From contig NZ_KB904735.1 of NCBI RefSeq assembly GCF_000380165.1, positions 52,720-116,719 on the forward strand: a stretch of 64,000 bases of DNA. The letters are read 5' to 3'. The translations under genes were made by a program, and so were the position numbers. Under the pieces are notes generated by a model, which saw only the letters and a list, made by a program, of their open reading frames with translations, made no database searches and was not told where the DNA came from. Below are positions 35,830 to 44,302 of this stretch, piece after piece. Every line of letters begins with the position of its first letter. The first letter of the stretch is position 1. Origin of the DNA: Wenjunlia vitaminophila DSM 41686. GTDB lineage: Bacteria; Actinomycetota; Actinomycetes; Streptomycetales; Streptomycetaceae.

Positions 35830-37620
35830 TCAAAGGGCGGTCGCGCAGAGCACCATGTCCCGTTCCTCGAGCACCCAGTAGTAGGAGCCGGGGCCGCAGC
35901 GATCGGACGAGGACCGGGAGGTCCCCTGGTGGAGCCCGGTGATCTGGAACATGGTGTTGTTGAGCTGGGACAGCTCACTCTTCCGGCAGGGCTGGACAGC
36001 GAGGAGCTGCGAACGGCTGTCCGCCTCCTTCTGGGCGACGAGTCCGGGGAAGCACTGCCCGACCCGGAACCGCCGCTGGAGGCAGACCGAGATCTCCACC
36101 GGGTTGACGTACGCGTGCTGGGTGCTGAACTGGCCGAGCCCGCCACCCCGCGGACACTGGTCCTCACCCCACCGCACATCGGTGACCTGCATGTAGGCGG
36201 TGCGGGAGGAGCACGGCACCGCGTCCAACTCCTCCTTGGTCCAGGGCTCGAAGATGGCGACGTTGGGGTCGTCCGAACCGGCGAGGTCCACGCAGTCGCC
36301 CTTGGCGACGTCCACGAACTCGGTGACCGGCCGGGCAGTGATCTCCTCCTTCGGCGTGTACAGGGGGGTCAGCGGCGGTCGGGAGTCCGACGGGGAGCCT
36401 GACGGGGAGTCCGGCGCGTCGCTGACGGTGGACGTCGCCCGTTCTGCCTGACCGGGGTCCTCGGACGGGGAACTGCCCGCTGTCGCCGCGTAGGTGAACA
36501 CCGCGACCGAGGCCACCACCAACGAGGCGACCGCGGCGAGCCGCACACGCCTGGCCCGGGCGGCGGGAGCGGGGGCCGGGGGCGGGACGGGGCCGAAGGG
36601 CGCGACGTCCGGCAGGGTCGGGGGGTGGGGGGCGATCCGCGCCGTGGTGGCCTCGGCGGGGGGCAGTGGGACCGGCCGGTCGGCACCGTCCGCCCCCGCG
36701 GCCGGTGTCGTCGGGGTCGCCGGCCCGCCCGCCGCCGACGCGCGCTCCGCGTACCCGGCGATCCGTTCCCGCCAGGACGGTGGCAGCCACGGGGCCCCGC
36801 CCACCGCCTCGGGCCGGGCGTCGAGGTGCTCGGTGAGCAACCGGAGGAGCTCGGGCAGCGGGGTGCGCTCGGCCGGGTCGTGGCGCAGGCAGGCCAGCAC
36901 CACGGGGGCCACCGCCTCCGGCAGCCCGGCCAGCTCCAGGGTGCCCTCGGCGACCCGGACCAGCAGTTGCAGGGGTTCGCTCGGCGGGTACGGGGGACGG
37001 CCGGTCGCGAGGTAGAAGAGCGTGGCGCCCAGGGCGAAGACGTCGGACGCCGGGGAGGTCGGCTCGCCGCGTGCCTGCTCCGGGGAGGCGAACGCGATCG
37101 TCCCCAGGGTGATCTCGGTCCGGGTCAGGTCCCGGGCATGGGAGATGCCGAAGTCGATCAGGCGGGGCCCGTCGGCCGGGAGCAGGATGTTGGACGGTTT
37201 GAGGTCCCGGTGCACGATCCCCGCGGCATGCAGGGTTCCCAACGCCTCGGTGACGCCAGCGGCGATCCACCAGATCGCCTCGGGGGGCAGCACCCCGCAC
37301 TGCTGGACCAGTTCGACCAGCGAGGGCGCACCGATGTACTCCGTGGCCATCCACGGCACCTCGGCGTCCGCGTCGGCGTCGATGACGTCGGCGGTGTACG
37401 CGCCGTTGACCCGCCGGGCCAGCGCGATCTCCCGGGCGAAACGTTTGCGCTGGGTGGCGTCCAGCGGGCCGTCCGAGCGCAGCGTCTTGACCGCCACGGG
37501 CCGTCCCGCCGGCGAGCGCGCCAGGTAGACCTCACCCATGCCCCCGCGCCCGAGCAGCCGGAGCACCTGGTAGGGGCCGATGAGGTCGCCGATCCGCACG
37601 CCGCCGGTGTTGCGCGGCAT
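35830..37620 (-). CDS. Receptor-type Ser/Thr protein kinase with eight-cysteine outer domain (1)
   Basis: This 596-residue membrane kinase has glycine loop GRGGMGEVY, K45, catalytic HRDLKPSN and IDFGISH, so it should be active. A Pro/Ala-rich linker leads to one membrane helix (about 357-380). The outer domain (about 420-596) has eight cysteines in the order GDC, VPC, DQC, SVC, QCF, QPC, RC, LC, with no PASTA repeats. It probably senses an extracellular cue and signals inward by phosphorylation. The ATG at 37620 follows GAGGAGAA. It lies 13 bp after its paralogue at 37634, so the two are probably co-transcribed. Confidence 0.88.
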   Translation of the reverse strand: MPRNTGGVRIGDLIGPYQVLRLLGRGGMGEVYLARSPAGRPVAVKTLRSDGPLDATQRKRFAREIALARRVNGAYTADVIDADADAEVPWMATEYIGAPSLVELVQQCGVLPPEAIWWIAAGVTEALGTLHAAGIVHRDLKPSNILLPADGPRLIDFGISHARDLTRTEITLGTIAFASPEQARGEPTSPASDVFALGATLFYLATGRPPYPPSEPLQLLVRVAEGTLELAGLPEAVAPVVLACLRHDPAERTPLPELLRLLTEHLDARPEAVGGAPWLPPSWRERIAGYAERASAAGGPATPTTPAAGADGADRPVPLPPAEATTARIAPHPPTLPDVAPFGPVPPPAPAPAARARRVRLAAVASLVVASVAVFTYAATAGSSPSEDPGQAERATSTVSDAPDSPSGSPSDSRPPLTPLYTPKEEITARPVTEFVDVAKGDCVDLAGSDDPNVAIFEPWTKEELDAVPCSSRTAYMQVTDVRWGEDQCPRGGGLGQFSTQHAYVNPVEISVCLQRRFRVGQCFPGLVAQKEADSRSQLLAVQPCRKSELSQLNNTMFQITGLHQGTSRSSSDRCGPGSYYWVLEERDMVLCATAL

Positions 37621-37633
37621 CACCGTTCTCCTC

Positions 37634-39460
37634 TCACGAGCCGATGTCCCTGGTGCACACGAGCCGTCGGTCCTGTTCGACCAGCCAGGCGTCACGGGTC
37701 CCGCAGACCCCACGCCCGGCCGAGGCCGGGTGGATCGAGGTGACCTCGGCGACGTGCTCGAAGTTGTTGGAGTGCCCCCAACCGCAGTCCCACACCGAGA
37801 AGGTCTTGCCGGTGCGGGTGCGGTCCATCGAGACGCCGAGCCCCTGGTCCCGTCGCCCACCGACCCACTCCCGTACCGGGAAGCAGTCACCCACCCGGAA
37901 CACCCGGTTGACGCACAACGACCGGGTGTCCAGGGTGCTGTCCAGCTCGAACGGTGTCCAACGGGCCCCGTCCGCCCCGCCCGGGCACTCCTGGAGCGGC
38001 CTCAGGGTCCGCGGGTCCACCCTGATCACGCGGGTGATCCGGGTCGCCGCCGAAGAGGACCCGCAGGCGACCTTCCGGGGTAGTCCCTCGGGGACGTACT
38101 GGACGTCGGTGTACCGCAGGTTCAGGCAGTCGCCCTTGTCGACCGAGTCCATGAACGCCACGGCCTCGGTGTGCGCGGCGTCCGGTATCGGCTCGTCCTC
38201 CTGCGTACCGCTCTCCGTCTCCGGGGTCCAGGTGAGCACCGAGGAGGTGTTCTCGGACGACGACTGGCCGTCGTCCCGGGCACCGCCGCGCAGCCCGTCG
38301 TAGAGGAACAGGGCGAGCGCCCCACAGCAGACCACCGCGACCACGGCGTTGCGTACCCGTGCGACGGACGTCCGCCGGGCCCCGCGTCCGGCCGGGACGT
38401 TCGCCACCGGGGCACCGGGGTCGGCCGCGCCCTCCGGGGTACCCGGCGTGGTGGCATCGGGGCCGGTGGTCGGACGGCCGGGCGGGGGCTGCGGGAAGGG
38501 CCTGGCCACCGTGGTCCGTTCCGAGGTCCCGTCCGCGAACTCGCCCTCGTCACGCATCTCGTGCTGCCGGATCAGCTCCAGCCAGGACGGGGGTAGCCAG
38601 TGGTCCGCGCTGGCGGCGTCCGGCCGGGCGGCGAGGTCCGTGCGCACCATCTCCACCAGGGCCGTGGCCGCCGGTCGCTCCGCGGGGTCCCGACGCAGGC
38701 ACCGGCGGACCACGTCGGCCAGCGCCTCCGGCACGCCCGTCAGGTCCACGTCGCCCCTGGAGACCCTGCCCAGCAACTGGAACTGGTCGCCCTCAAGGTA
38801 CGGTGCCCGACCCGTCACCAGGTGGAACACCGTGCATCCCAGCGCGTACACGTCGGACGCCGGGGTGCTGCGTTCGCCCCTGGCCTGCTCAGGGGAGGCG
38901 AAGGCGACCGTCCCCAGCGTCACCGTGGTGCGGGTGAGGTCGGCGGTGTGGGAGATGCCGAAGTCGATCAGGCGGGGCCCGTCGGCCGGCAGCAGGATGT
39001 TGGACGGTTTGAGGTCCCGGTGCACGATCCCCTGGGCGTGCAGGGCGGCCAGTGCCTCCGCCGCGCCCGCCGCCACCCAGCGCGCCGCCTCGACCGGCAA
39101 CGGACCGCAGGTCCGCACCAACTCGGCGAGGGAGGGCGCCGGCACGAACTGGGTCGCCATCCACGGCAGTTCCGCGTGCGGGTCGGCGTCCACCACCGCC
39201 GCGGTGAACGCCGCGCTGATCCGCCCCGCGAGCGCGACCTCCCGGGCGAACCGCCGCCGGTCGTCGTCGGTCACCAGGCTGCCCAGACCGAACGTCTTCA
39301 CGGCGACCGGCCGCCCACCGGGGGAGCGGGCGAGGTACACCTCGCCCATTCCGCCCGCACCGAGCCTGCGGACCACCCGGTACGGACCGATGGTGATCGG
39401 CTCGGCGCCCCAGGCACCGTCGTCGTCGCCGAGCCCACTGAAACCCTGGAGCCCGTTCAC
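37634..39460 (-). CDS. Receptor-type Ser/Thr protein kinase with eight-cysteine outer domain (2)
   Basis: This 608-residue kinase is a paralogue of the next gene: GAGGMGEVY, the ATP lysine in VAVKTF, HRDLKPSN and IDFGISH are intact; one membrane helix spans about 366-388. The outer part repeats the same eight-cysteine order (GDC, VAC, QEC, SLC, GDCF, WDC, GVC, RLVC) on a diverged background. It is first in the pair. The start is a GTG at 39460 immediately after a GGAAGG, so the ribosome site is closer than usual and the start is the least certain part. Substrates are unknown. Confidence 0.87.
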   Translation of the reverse strand: MNGLQGFSGLGDDDGAWGAEPITIGPYRVVRRLGAGGMGEVYLARSPGGRPVAVKTFGLGSLVTDDDRRRFAREVALAGRISAAFTAAVVDADPHAELPWMATQFVPAPSLAELVRTCGPLPVEAARWVAAGAAEALAALHAQGIVHRDLKPSNILLPADGPRLIDFGISHTADLTRTTVTLGTVAFASPEQARGERSTPASDVYALGCTVFHLVTGRAPYLEGDQFQLLGRVSRGDVDLTGVPEALADVVRRCLRRDPAERPAATALVEMVRTDLAARPDAASADHWLPPSWLELIRQHEMRDEGEFADGTSERTTVARPFPQPPPGRPTTGPDATTPGTPEGAADPGAPVANVPAGRGARRTSVARVRNAVVAVVCCGALALFLYDGLRGGARDDGQSSSENTSSVLTWTPETESGTQEDEPIPDAAHTEAVAFMDSVDKGDCLNLRYTDVQYVPEGLPRKVACGSSSAATRITRVIRVDPRTLRPLQECPGGADGARWTPFELDSTLDTRSLCVNRVFRVGDCFPVREWVGGRRDQGLGVSMDRTRTGKTFSVWDCGWGHSNNFEHVAEVTSIHPASAGRGVCGTRDAWLVEQDRRLVCTRDIGS

Positions 39461-39651
39461 CCTTCCCCCGTTCGTCTACGGGCCCATCCTGTCACCGGCG
39501 ATCCGGGTCGGACCAGCAGGTCTCACGTCACATCAGTTCTCCGCCGGCAACGGGTCGCCCGTGGGGTCCGTCCGCCCGGTCCCCGTCCCCGTTCCCCTGA
39601 CGTGCCCGCGTCGTTCATGGGTAGGGTTCCCTTTCGAGCGAAGGGACCTCG

Positions 39652-40077
39652 ATGCTGATTGCCGTCCTGTACCTCCTGTTGGCGTGGACCGGTGCTGGTT
39701 GGTTCGGCCTCCTGCGACAACGCCGGATACGCAGGCTCACCGCGGCCTGGGACAGCGGCCACACCGCCCGGGCCCGTTGTGTGTCCGCGCGTCCCGTCGA
39801 GGTACAGGACGCCGACGGGGCGGCCGTCACCGTCGTCCACCACCTGCTGGAGTTCACTGCCGCGGACGGACGGGTGATCTCCTACGAGGAGCGGGACGCC
39901 CCCGACTCCCTGGCCCGGGGCGACCTCGTCACCGTCCACTACGACCCGGGCGCGCCGGAGCGGGCCACGGTGCTCACCGACTCCTTCTGGCGTCGCTACC
40001 AGGCCGTCGTCCTCAGCGGTGTCATGGCCACCACCGCCCTGGCCACCGCCGTGGTGCTGGCCCTGGTCCTCGGGTAG
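39652..40077 (+). CDS. DUF3592-like small membrane protein
   Basis: This 141-residue protein has an N-terminal membrane helix (LIAVLYLLLAWTGAGWFGLL), a soluble beta-rich middle (TVVHHLLEFTAADGRVISYEERD, then VTVHYDPGAPERATV) and a C-terminal helix (ALATAVVLALVLG). The VHYDP motif and the two-helix layout are characteristic of DUF3592; the function is unknown. The AAGGGA ribosome site lies inside a small hairpin (39628-39646) that may tune translation. Divergent from the kinase pair; its stop is 16 bp from the convergent chitinase stop. Confidence 0.75.
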   Translation: MLIAVLYLLLAWTGAGWFGLLRQRRIRRLTAAWDSGHTARARCVSARPVEVQDADGAAVTVVHHLLEFTAADGRVISYEERDAPDSLARGDLVTVHYDPGAPERATVLTDSFWRRYQAVVLSGVMATTALATAVVLALVLG

Positions 40078-40093
40078 CCGCGGGGCCGTTCGT

Positions 40094-41146
40094 TCAGCGG
40101 CGCTGGAGGGCCCTCACGTTGTCCCCGAAGGTCCAGCCCCTGGACCCGTCCCAGTTGATCGACCAGGTCATCAGGCCCTTGAGTCGGCCGCCGTAGTGGT
40201 TCCAGGCCTGGGCGACCAGGCCGGGCGACAGGTAGCCGATGCCGGCGCCACGCTGCGCCGGCAGTCCTGGGACCTGCTTGTCGAACGGGACCCTGATCGT
40301 GGTGCCCTGGACGACCAGGCCCCTGTTCAGACAGTCGGTCTGCGCCACGAAGCCCCTGACCGTGGCAGCGGGGTAGGAGTCGCCGTGGCACCCGTACATG
40401 TTCCCGTTGTAGTACTGCATGTTGAGCCACCACAGCCGCCCGTTGTCCGCGTACCTCTTGATGATCGGCAGGTACGCGCCCCAGATCGAGCCGTAGGTCA
40501 CGCTGCCCCCGGTGACGTAGGCGGTCTCGGGGGCCATGGTCAGGCCGAAGTTCCGGGGCATCCGCTCCAGCACGCCGTCGATGATCCGGATGAGGTTGGT
40601 CTGGGAGGTGGAGAGCCGGTGGATGCTCTCGGTGCCGACCAGGCCCGTCTCGAGGTCGATGTCGATGCCGTCGAAGTGGTATTTCTTCAGGATCGGCACC
40701 ACCGTCTCCACGAACCGGTCCGCGACCTTCCTGGAGCTGAGGTCGATGCCGGTGGCGGCACCCCCGATCGACAACAGCAGTGTCTGGCCGTTCGCCTTGG
40801 CCTCACACATCTCGGCCGGCGTGGCGACCTTCACCGAGGGGTCCATCCCGTTCTTCCACAACGCCGTGCCGTCCGCGAGGATGGCGGGGAACGCGGCGCT
40901 GACCACGTTGTAGCCGTGCTCGGGGATGACACGGTTGGTGATGGGGGTCCAGCCGAAGGGCGGATGGGCCGCCTTGCCGTTCCAGTTCTCCCAGTACCCG
41001 TGGAGCACCTTGCCTGACGGCTTCGACTTCACCGCACAACTGGCCCGGCGTGGGACGTCCACGGCCGCGGGGACGGGCCCCGGTCCCGGTAGCAGGAACG
41101 TCATGGCCAGGCCGACCCCGAACAGTCGCGACGTTCGCTCGATCAC
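40094..41146 (-). CDS. Secreted GH18 chitinase
   Basis: This 350-residue exported protein has a signal peptide (VIERTSRLFGVGLAMTFLLP, cleavage near PAAVD) and a single GH18 barrel. The catalytic DxxDxDxE motif is DGIDIDLE (159-166), with E166 the acid; LLLSIGG (about 124-130) and GLMTWSINWD near the end complete the family pattern. It should cut chitin to GlcNAc oligomers outside the cell. It has no binding domain, unlike many Streptomyces chitinases. GTG at 41146 with GGGAG before it. A DasR-like site lies about 155-170 bp upstream. Confidence 0.9.
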   Translation of the reverse strand: MIERTSRLFGVGLAMTFLLPGPGPVPAAVDVPRRASCAVKSKPSGKVLHGYWENWNGKAAHPPFGWTPITNRVIPEHGYNVVSAAFPAILADGTALWKNGMDPSVKVATPAEMCEAKANGQTLLLSIGGAATGIDLSSRKVADRFVETVVPILKKYHFDGIDIDLETGLVGTESIHRLSTSQTNLIRIIDGVLERMPRNFGLTMAPETAYVTGGSVTYGSIWGAYLPIIKRYADNGRLWWLNMQYYNGNMYGCHGDSYPAATVRGFVAQTDCLNRGLVVQGTTIRVPFDKQVPGLPAQRGAGIGYLSPGLVAQAWNHYGGRLKGLMTWSINWDGSRGWTFGDNVRALQRR

Positions 41147-41574
41147 ACTGTGCTCCCTTCTCGCCACGCCCGGCGGGGTGGGAGATGAGGGGGGCGGACC
41201 TTCCGCCGGGCGTCCACCCGCGCTTCGGAGCGGCTCCGCCGGCCACGACCGGTGCGGACGGGTGGGCTCCGCGTCTGAAAGCGGAGCGGACCGGTCCAGC
41301 ATAGGTATGGACCAATTCTACCGGTGTCCGTGTGCCCTCCGCATCTAATGGCCCGGCGCTCCCGGGTGCTGCCGGCCAACGCCTCCGGCGTGTCCGGCCG
41401 GTTTCGCGCCGATCTCGGCGCCCCGGTGGGCGGCGGGTGCGGTCGTCTCGCGACCGGGGCGCCCCGGAACGGCGCACGTCCCGCCCCCGGGTTCCGGGAG
41501 CGGGACGTGCCGGGCCGCCGAGGTGGCGGTGCGTGCAGGACCGGCTGCGACCGGTGACGGCTCCGGGGGGGGCG
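41147..41574. other. Upstream region of the chitinase gene
   Basis: 428 bp without a convincing gene. It contains the dre-like site at 41301-41316 and a perfect 10-bp palindrome GGACCGGTCC at 41288-41297, both in the likely chitinase promoter. The part from about 41340 to 41574 has only low-complexity GC-rich sequence. Confidence 0.5.
41301..41316 (-). promoter_or_regulatory. DasR-like (dre) site upstream of the chitinase gene
   Basis: Read on the minus strand the site is ATTGGTCCATACCTAT, matching 11 of 16 positions of the Streptomyces dre consensus; its core TGGTCCATACCT is one base from the 12-bp repeat known from chitinase promoters. DasR would repress the gene until glucosamine-6-phosphate rises. 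Confidence 0.55.
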
Positions 41575-41755
41575 CTAGGGCCTGTCTGATAAATCCCGCC
41601 TGGGTCGTGACGCCTGGCACGCACGCTCGCTGCATTGTCGGGATCGTCCACGTACGCCCAGTACGAGGACGACCCTCCGCCTTGCGATCGCACGCACCAG
41701 ACGCCGCGACCCCCGCCCTCCGGGCGGACGGCGCTACTCATCAGGCAGGCCCTAG
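41575..41755 (+). mobile_element. MITE-like element, copy 3 (181 bp)
   Basis: Third copy, same orientation as copy 1, with CTAG borders and one changed base in the right terminal repeat (ATCAGGCAGGCC). Its right CTAG contains the TAG stop codon of the amidase gene on the minus strand, so insertion happened at the gene end without changing the protein. It lies between the amidase and chitinase genes. Confidence 0.85.
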
Positions 41756-42402
41756 CCGAGTGCCCTCCGCACCTCGTCGCGCAACTGCGGCAGCATGTCG
41801 TGGTAGATACCGGGGCACTGGGTGGTGCCGAAGTCCATGTGTCCGAAGATCTCCGTAGGCGGGATCGCGTACCGGTCGCACACGTAGGCGCACAACACCA
41901 CGAGTACCTCCCACTGGGCCTGCGGCGGCAGGGCGCCGTCGTGGTAGGCGCCCTCGTTGGCGATGCCGATGGCCTCGCTGTTCTGCCCGGAGGTGTGCGC
42001 GCCGAGGACGAAACTGCTGCCGCCGGTCAGGGTCGTCAGGCTGCTGTGGCGCCCCTCGGTGATCCACCCTCCACGACTGACCAGGAAGTGGTAGCCGGTG
42101 TCGATCCAGCCGTTCTTGTCCATGTGCAGGTCCTGCACCCAGTGGGCGTGCGCGTGCGCCTGGGCGCGGGAGAAGTCGGACGTGTTGGCACTCACCGTGT
42201 GGTGAATGATGATCTTGCTGGGGCGGTACTGGAGCACGGTCACCTTGCCCGCTGGCGGACGGGCGCCCCACTCGGCGGTGCTGTCGATGTCCGGTTCGAC
42301 GACGTCGGCGGCCCTGGCGGTGGCGGGCAGGGCGACGGACGCGACGAGTCCGGCCGTGCCGGCGATCAACAGTCGGCGCCGGATCTCGGGTGTGCTGGCC
42401 AC
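41752..42402 (-). CDS. Exported N-acetylmuramoyl-L-alanine amidase (amidase_2/PGRP type)
   Basis: This 216-residue protein has an RRRLLIAG start followed by a hydrophobic stretch and ATARA, a twin-arginine-like signal. The zinc amidase domain shows IIIHHTVS (first His), GYHFLVSRGG, EAIGIANEG and GHMDFGTTQCPG (His and Cys ligands). It should cleave the bond between muramic acid and L-Ala in peptidoglycan. The GTG at 42402 follows GAGGAG. It is downstream of the GH25 gene but separated from it by a strong terminator, so it may have its own promoter. The stop codon lies in the MITE border. Confidence 0.9.
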   Translation of the reverse strand: MASTPEIRRRLLIAGTAGLVASVALPATARAADVVEPDIDSTAEWGARPPAGKVTVLQYRPSKIIIHHTVSANTSDFSRAQAHAHAHWVQDLHMDKNGWIDTGYHFLVSRGGWITEGRHSSLTTLTGGSSFVLGAHTSGQNSEAIGIANEGAYHDGALPPQAQWEVLVVLCAYVCDRYAIPPTEIFGHMDFGTTQCPGIYHDMLPQLRDEVRRALG

Positions 42403-42441
42403 GGGGACTCCTCGGGGAACGGCACGGGCTGGTGGACGGGT

Positions 42442-42477
42442 CAGGTGGTGGGGCGTTGCCGCCCGCCCCACCACCTG
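42442..42477. terminator. Hairpin terminator, 14-bp stem
   Basis: CAGGTGGTGGGGCG and its exact complement enclose an 8-nt loop, 21 bp after the GH25 lysozyme stop and 40 bp before the amidase start (minus strand). Confidence 0.8.
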
Positions 42478-42497
42478 GGTGCCTCGGGTGTGGAGCG

Positions 42498-43391
42498 TCA
42501 GGGGGTGTTGTTGGCCAGGGCGAGGAGCCGGTCGCGGGTGCCGTTGAACCGGTCGCGGTCCACGTTGCCGGAGATGCCGCTCACGCTTCCGGTGCTGGTG
42601 TACTGCCACACGGTCCAGACCGAGAACCCGGTGGGCAGGGTGGGGCTGGAGGCGGTGGTCCAGTGGGCGACCCACAGCGGGGACTTGGTGGCCATGCCGT
42701 TCCACCCGCCCGTGCAGGTGTTCCACCAGCTCGGGGAGGTGTAGATGACCACGTCCCGCGTGGTGCGCGCCTTGTATCTGTTGTAGAAGTCGGAGATCCA
42801 GGTGCGCATCTGGGTGGTGGACAGCCCGTAGCACTGGGCGCCGTAGGGGTTGCTCTCGATGTCGAGGACACCGGGGAGGGTGAGGTTGTCCGCGGACCAG
42901 CCGCCCCCGTTGGACGCGAAGTAGTCGGCCTGCGTCGTCCCGCTCGAGGCGTTGGGCAGCGCGAAGTGGTAGGCGCCGCGGATCACGCCCGCGTAGTACG
43001 CGTTGGGGTAGTTGGTGTTGAAGTTCGGGTCCTTGTAACTGGTCCCCTCCGTGGCCTTGATCCAGGCGAACTGGATGCCGGCGTTGCGGACGGAGGTCCA
43101 GTTGATCGAACCCTGCCAGCGGGAGACGTCGATGCCCTCGACGGTGGCGTAGGTCGTGGGGGAGTCCGCCTCGCCGGTGGTCCGCTGCGGCCCTTCGTGG
43201 ATCATGGTGCCGGCGCCCATGAACGCCTGGCCGGGCTTGAGGGACTTCGTGGTCGTCGGCACGGGGTTCTCAGAGGTGGCGGAGACCGCGTTCGGTGTGG
43301 CGAGCACCATGGCGGAGATGGCGCCCAGCGCGCCGGCCACGGTGGCCACGCGCCGACGGACCCGGCTGAACCGTGAGGTACGGATGGGCAT
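42498..43391 (-). CDS. Exported GH25 lysozyme (1,4-beta-N-acetylmuramidase)
   Basis: This 297-residue protein has a signal peptide ending near ATPNAVSA and a GH25 domain from about residue 85: EGIDVSRWQG with D88, WIKATEGTSY, GAYHFALP, and the catalytic pair D177/E179 in GVLDIES. It should cut the glycan strands of peptidoglycan between MurNAc and GlcNAc. A linker of about 45 residues separates signal and domain. GGAGG precedes the ATG by 6 bp. A good DasR-type site sits 130 bp upstream, which links wall turnover to amino-sugar supply. Confidence 0.92.
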   Translation of the reverse strand: MPIRTSRFSRVRRRVATVAGALGAISAMVLATPNAVSATSENPVPTTTKSLKPGQAFMGAGTMIHEGPQRTTGEADSPTTYATVEGIDVSRWQGSINWTSVRNAGIQFAWIKATEGTSYKDPNFNTNYPNAYYAGVIRGAYHFALPNASSGTTQADYFASNGGGWSADNLTLPGVLDIESNPYGAQCYGLSTTQMRTWISDFYNRYKARTTRDVVIYTSPSWWNTCTGGWNGMATKSPLWVAHWTTASSPTLPTGFSVWTVWQYTSTGSVSGISGNVDRDRFNGTRDRLLALANNTP

Positions 43392-43415
43392 GACTGCCTC
43401 CTGCGTGTGGGGGAG

Positions 43416-43479
43416 TGACGCGGTGTGACGTGACGATGGAACGATTCACAGAGTTGACGAGTGCACGTCATTAGTGACG
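43416..43479. repeat. Cluster of TGACG motifs upstream of the lysozyme gene
   Basis: TGACG occurs at 43416, 43426, 43431, 43455 and 43475, and inverted (CGTCA) at 43466; the last two form the palindrome CGTCA-TTAG-TGACG. All lie in the 5' leader or promoter of the lysozyme gene. A regulator site is possible, but the motif is short. Confidence 0.35.
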
Positions 43480-43520
43480 CACGTAGACCGACGAGAAAGG
43501 AAGGGGTTTTCGGAAATCCC

Positions 43521-43536
43521 TCTGGTCTAGACCTCT
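43521..43536. promoter_or_regulatory. DasR-type (dre) operator upstream of the GH25 gene
   Basis: TCTGGTCTAGACCTCT matches 14 of 16 positions of the dre consensus and contains the perfect core GGTCTAGACC. It lies 130 bp before the lysozyme start codon. DasR is the GntR-family repressor of chitin and GlcNAc genes in Streptomyces. Confidence 0.65.
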
Positions 43537-43723
43537 ATGGGTATCTCGGACCTGGAGCGACGGGTTCCACTGCGGGGAAGTTTCAGGGAGTGGCGGACGA
43601 CGGGCGCCATCCGGCTCCCGCGGACGAACCGCCGCGGGTGGCCAGGTGGCGGGCGGGTGTCGCCGTCGCCCGGCCGCGCACGACGAGCGGCGACGACCAC
43701 CGGGGCGGGGGAGGGTCTGCTGG

Positions 43724-44074
43724 TCAGCGGTCGGTGTGCCGCCCCACGACGTCCCAACCCAGCGCGCGGGCCATGGACTCGCGCAGCAGCTCCTGGGCCC
43801 GGAGCGTCTGCGCGTCGGGCCACTCCGCGGTGCGCCGGGAGTGCGGACACCACTGGGTCACGTCAAGGCTCACCACCAGGTCGTCCGCGCGCACCGCCAG
43901 ACGCCCCGAGCGGTCGACCTCCGCGTGCACCAGCATGTCGTCGGTGGCGTCCCCGGACAGCCAGGCGCCCTCGGCGCCGTACACCCGCAGCCCCAGTGCG
44001 CGAAGCCGCCCCGAGACCGTTCGCAACGGCAACGCCGAGCCCTCGGCGGCGCGGATCGCGAAATACTCGCACAC
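43724..44074 (-). CDS. Hypothetical protein, 116 residues
   Basis: I do not recognise a family. The ORF has clear third-position G/C bias and starts MCEYFAIRAAEGSALP. It contains a beta-rich middle (DDMLVHAEVDRSGRLAVRADDLVVSLD) and a helical C-terminus (LRAQELLRESMARALGW). There is no signal peptide or membrane segment, so it should be cytoplasmic. It points toward the lysozyme gene, 332 bp away, across the region that carries the dre site. Confidence 0.55.
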   Translation of the reverse strand: MCEYFAIRAAEGSALPLRTVSGRLRALGLRVYGAEGAWLSGDATDDMLVHAEVDRSGRLAVRADDLVVSLDVTQWCPHSRRTAEWPDAQTLRAQELLRESMARALGWDVVGRHTDR

Positions 44075-44302
44075 AACGGCAGGTTAACCGCCGCTTCCCG
44101 CTCCTTCCCAGACCGGCGGCGGACGACGGGGGCGGGACCCCCGGCGTCCTGCCGCGGCCCGAGCGGCCGCGGGCCTGGCAGGGGTCGCGCTGGGGCGGGC
44201 TCGGCCGCCGTCGTCGTGGTCGCGGAGCATGCGCATGACGGTGGCGGGGATCTCACTGCGACGCGAACGGTGCGTTTCGGCGAGCACCAGCCTCAACGAC
44301 AC

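Noticed and set aside
41301..41316. dre-like site as possible control of the GH20 gene too
   Set aside because: It is 9 kb away, and I saw no dre match in the GH20 upstream region (50400-50627).
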